A model generated the notes under the pieces. That model made no database searches, was not told the DNA's origin, and was given only the letters and a program-made list of their open reading frames with translations. The translations under genes were made by a program, and so were the position numbers. DNA of 64,000 nt from CAIWHR01 sp963786625 (GTDB taxonomy: Bacteria > Pseudomonadota > Gammaproteobacteria > Burkholderiales > Casimicrobiaceae), in contig CAWAZS010000004.1 of the NCBI GenBank assembly GCA_963786625.1, positions 1-64,000 on the forward strand, given 5' to 3'. Positions 62,244 through 64,000 of this stretch are shown here, piece after piece. Numbering within the stretch: the stretch's first letter is position 1; each line of letters opens with the position of its first letter.

Positions 62244-63617
62244 CTAGGCTCCGGCCTCGATCGCGGCCTTGATGTTGGCCAGCCAGGTCTCGTCGGCTCC
62301 CTGGTAGAGCCTGGCGACAGCGGCGTCGATAGCTGCCTCGGCCCAGTTGTGTGGGTCGTCGGCCACGTGCAGGGTCAGTTCGGTCCCGCCGTCGAGGGGT
62401 GCGAACGTCCAAGTGAAGACCGGTCCGGTGGACGACTTGGACACGAAGCGCTGATCAGGCACGTATTCGAGACATTCATGAGTCCCGGAGAACGGGATTC
62501 CGAGCATCTTCCCAGACCACCGGAAGGTGGTGCCGACGCCTTCGGGGGTCGCAGTCACGTCCGAGACCTCGATCCCCGGGTAGGCGCCCATCCACCTGTG
62601 GGGGTCCTTCGTGATCGAGAACACCTCGGCCACCGGGGCGGTGATGGTGATGCTCTTGGTGTACTCGAAGCCCTTGCGGTGCTTGCGCCGTTCAGCCAAT
62701 ACGGTCCGCCAGTCCGCATCGCTCTCCAGCACCGCCTTGAGGTTGGCCAGCCAAGAGTCCATGAGACCTTCGAAGAACCTGCCGAAGACGCTATCGATCG
62801 TCGCTTCGGCCCAATTCAGCCCGGGCTCCAAGACCTGCAGCGTCAGTTCGGTCGAGCCGTCGACGGATTCGAGGCTCCAGGTGAAGACCGGGCCCCGGGA
62901 TGATTTCGTGACGAAACGCTGATTGGGGACGTACTCGGTGTACTCATGCGTCCCGGTGGACGTCATTCCGAGGGTCTTCTCGATGAACCTGAACGTGGTG
63001 CCGACACCCTCGGGCGTCGTCTCCACTTCCGAGATCTCGAGACGACCGGGGAAGGCGCCCATCCACATCTCGGGATCCTTGGCGATGGCGAACACCTTCT
63101 CCACCGGGGCATTGATGGTTGTGGTTCGCTTGAACTCGTGGATTCTCCCCTGTGGCAGGCGCGCGGCGTAGGTGTCGCGCCAGTCGGCCGTGCTCTCAAG
63201 GGCCGCCTTGATATTGGTCAGGATCTCGCCGGGTGTGTCTCCTATCATTCCCAAAGCGACCGCCTGCAGCGGGGCCTCTACGAGCGGGACATGCACCGGC
63301 CATTCCCCGTCGAGGGTCAGCCGCGTCTCGTCGTTCTCGCCCGCGACTGTGAACGTGAGCACGAATCCGGAGTTGGCCTTCGACACGATGCGCTGGTTCG
63401 GGACGAATTCGATGTACTCGTGCACCACCGACATGGGGATTCCGAGGATCCTGGCCGCCCATCGGGCCGTGGTCCCCACCCCGTGGGAGGTCAGTTCGGT
63501 TTCGGTCACTTCGGTGTTCGGGATGGCCAGCATCCAATGGGTTGGGTCAGCCAGAAAGGCGAACACTGTCTCGACGGGGGCTTTGATCGTGACGCTGCGC
63601 GTCAATTTCTTCGCCAT
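62244..63617 (-). CDS. three-domain SRPBCC (START-like) protein
   Basis: 457 residues from ATG at 63617, nine bases after AAGGAG (the nearer ATG at 63626 is too close to it). Three tandem SRPBCC units of about 150 residues: unit 1 TIKAPVETVFAFLADPTHWM, unit 2 TINAPVEKVFAIAKDPEMWM and unit 3 TITAPVAEVFSITKDPHRWM. Each continues with TPEGVGTTF(R/F) or HGVGTTARW, HEY-EFVPNQR-V-K and a closing amphipathic helix (IKAALES, LKAVLES, IKAAIEAG). Single-domain proteins are the norm, so three in one chain is unusual. Hydrophobic-ligand binding is likely; no catalytic residues apparent. Confidence 0.85.
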   Translation of the reverse strand: MAKKLTRSVTIKAPVETVFAFLADPTHWMLAIPNTEVTETELTSHGVGTTARWAARILGIPMSVVHEYIEFVPNQRIVSKANSGFVLTFTVAGENDETRLTLDGEWPVHVPLVEAPLQAVALGMIGDTPGEILTNIKAALESTADWRDTYAARLPQGRIHEFKRTTTINAPVEKVFAIAKDPEMWMGAFPGRLEISEVETTPEGVGTTFRFIEKTLGMTSTGTHEYTEYVPNQRFVTKSSRGPVFTWSLESVDGSTELTLQVLEPGLNWAEATIDSVFGRFFEGLMDSWLANLKAVLESDADWRTVLAERRKHRKGFEYTKSITITAPVAEVFSITKDPHRWMGAYPGIEVSDVTATPEGVGTTFRWSGKMLGIPFSGTHECLEYVPDQRFVSKSSTGPVFTWTFAPLDGGTELTLHVADDPHNWAEAAIDAAVARLYQGADETWLANIKAAIEAGA

Positions 63618-63923
63618 GGTCCTCATCTCCTTCTCAACATTGAACCGGGAGACCTGGCGGAACTTCTAGAATCGATTCTACGACCGGCGCGGCAGTAATA
63701 GCGGCTCAAGTCCGAGGTTGACCTCGTCCCGGGAACGCAACAGCACGTGAACCCACCAACCCTCCCCGCCACCACCCACACCGACACCCCAGCGATAACG
63801 CGGACCAACGTGCGATGAGATCCGGTGAGCCGCCGGCGGCGCGGTGATCGTACCGACTCCGGATCCCGCACAACCCAGGCGGCATGTCACTAGCCTTGGA
63901 CGAATCCGTCCTCAGGAGCCTCC
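63618..63923. other. intergenic, divergent promoters expected
   Basis: About 300 bp between a minus-strand and a plus-strand gene. AGAATCGATTCT at about 63668-63679 is a perfect 12-bp palindrome 50 bp before the SRPBCC start and may be an operator. No gene. Confidence 0.5.
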
Positions 63924-64000
63924 GTGAATCCGCTTGCCAGTACCTTCATTACCGCGGCGTTGGTCTTCTACTCCATCGGCGTGTGGGGTGAGCGCCTGGT
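63924..64000 (+). CDS. small membrane protein, 5' end only (TIGR03987/HsmA-like)
   Basis: GTG at 63924 with CAGGAG eight bases upstream gives MNPLASTFITAALVFYSIGV and WGERLV before the window ends. Hydrophobic from residue 3, and reminiscent of the TIGR03987 membrane proteins that begin the same way. Truncated by the window edge. Confidence 0.6.
   Translation, partial: MNPLASTFITAALVFYSIGVWGERL

Noticed and set aside
1..64000. CRISPR array or known anti-phage gene cluster
   Set aside because: No regularly spaced 25-40 bp repeats were seen, and no Cas, restriction-modification or retron genes. The repeats found are two-copy att-like, tandem-duplication or operator repeats.

Overview
This is a high-GC actinobacterial chromosome segment. 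Evidence for this: GC-rich codon third positions, many GTG and a few TTG starts behind AGGAGG-type ribosome sites, long runs of genes overlapping by 4 bp (ATGA/GTGA), GAF-ANTAR and F420-type (Ddn-like) proteins, DUF6766 and DUF6326 families, a class F-like sortase, and a MazEF-type pair. A biotin-dependent transcarboxylase locus (5S, 12S, 1.3S plus a small companion) together with a V-type ATPase suggests a propionate-forming member of the Propionibacteriales. That placement is inference; no rRNA or complete tRNA gene is present to confirm it.

Region 1 (1-15148) is a sugar locus next to a broken IS256 transposase. On the minus strand one operon runs from a GH51 arabinofuranosidase through a binding protein, two ABC permeases, an intracellular GH43, galT, galM, a phytanoyl-CoA-dioxygenase-like gene and a secreted GH43. 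A LacI regulator, galK and galE run divergently. The set fits uptake of arabinogalactan- or arabinan-derived oligosaccharides, release of arabinose and galactose, and use of galactose by the Leloir pathway. A promoter with an inverted repeat in its spacer lies between GH51 and lacI.

Region 2 (15150-18100) is insertion-sequence debris: a chimera of IS1380 and IS481 fragments, and a 1.5-kb IS110/IS1111-type element bounded by 12-bp inverted repeats with a non-coding flank that could hold its guide RNA. Region 3 (18400-26150) carries small membrane and lipoproteins, a GAF-ANTAR regulator, a hemerythrin-like protein, and a self-regulated Ddn/NmrA/TetR operon. Region 4 (26390-30126) is the transcarboxylase. 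Region 5 (30400-38330) holds an anti-sigma-like kinase, an MmcQ/YjbR protein, an FG-GAP repeat protein, a sortase with a membrane-anchored surface protein, a TetR/oxidoreductase pair with three operator copies, and an internally duplicated DUF6326 protein.

Region 6 (about 38640-43535) is bounded by two copies of a tRNA-Ser 3' end (55 bp identical) and looks like an accreted integrative-element remnant. Its cargo is a STAND-type ATPase and an FAD monooxygenase. Region 7 (43787-48931) has SRPBCC, flavodoxin and cupin genes, then a compact pantothenate operon (DUF2520 gene, panC, panD, panB). Region 8 (49080-50390) is a gene graveyard of GH32, PfkB-kinase and SDR fragments. Region 9 (50584-58638) is a ten-gene V-type ATPase operon ending in a UspA gene. 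Region 10 (59064-64000) has a toxin-antitoxin pair, a soluble sugar-dehydrogenase-like lipoprotein, a low-molecular-weight phosphatase, a protein with three SRPBCC domains, and the start of a small membrane protein.

Many genes carry single-base frameshifts, clustered in 738-6867, 26390-30126 and 56130-56460, although their motifs are well conserved on both sides. I treat most of these as likely sequence errors but list the genes as disrupted, because the sequence as given cannot encode them in one frame.
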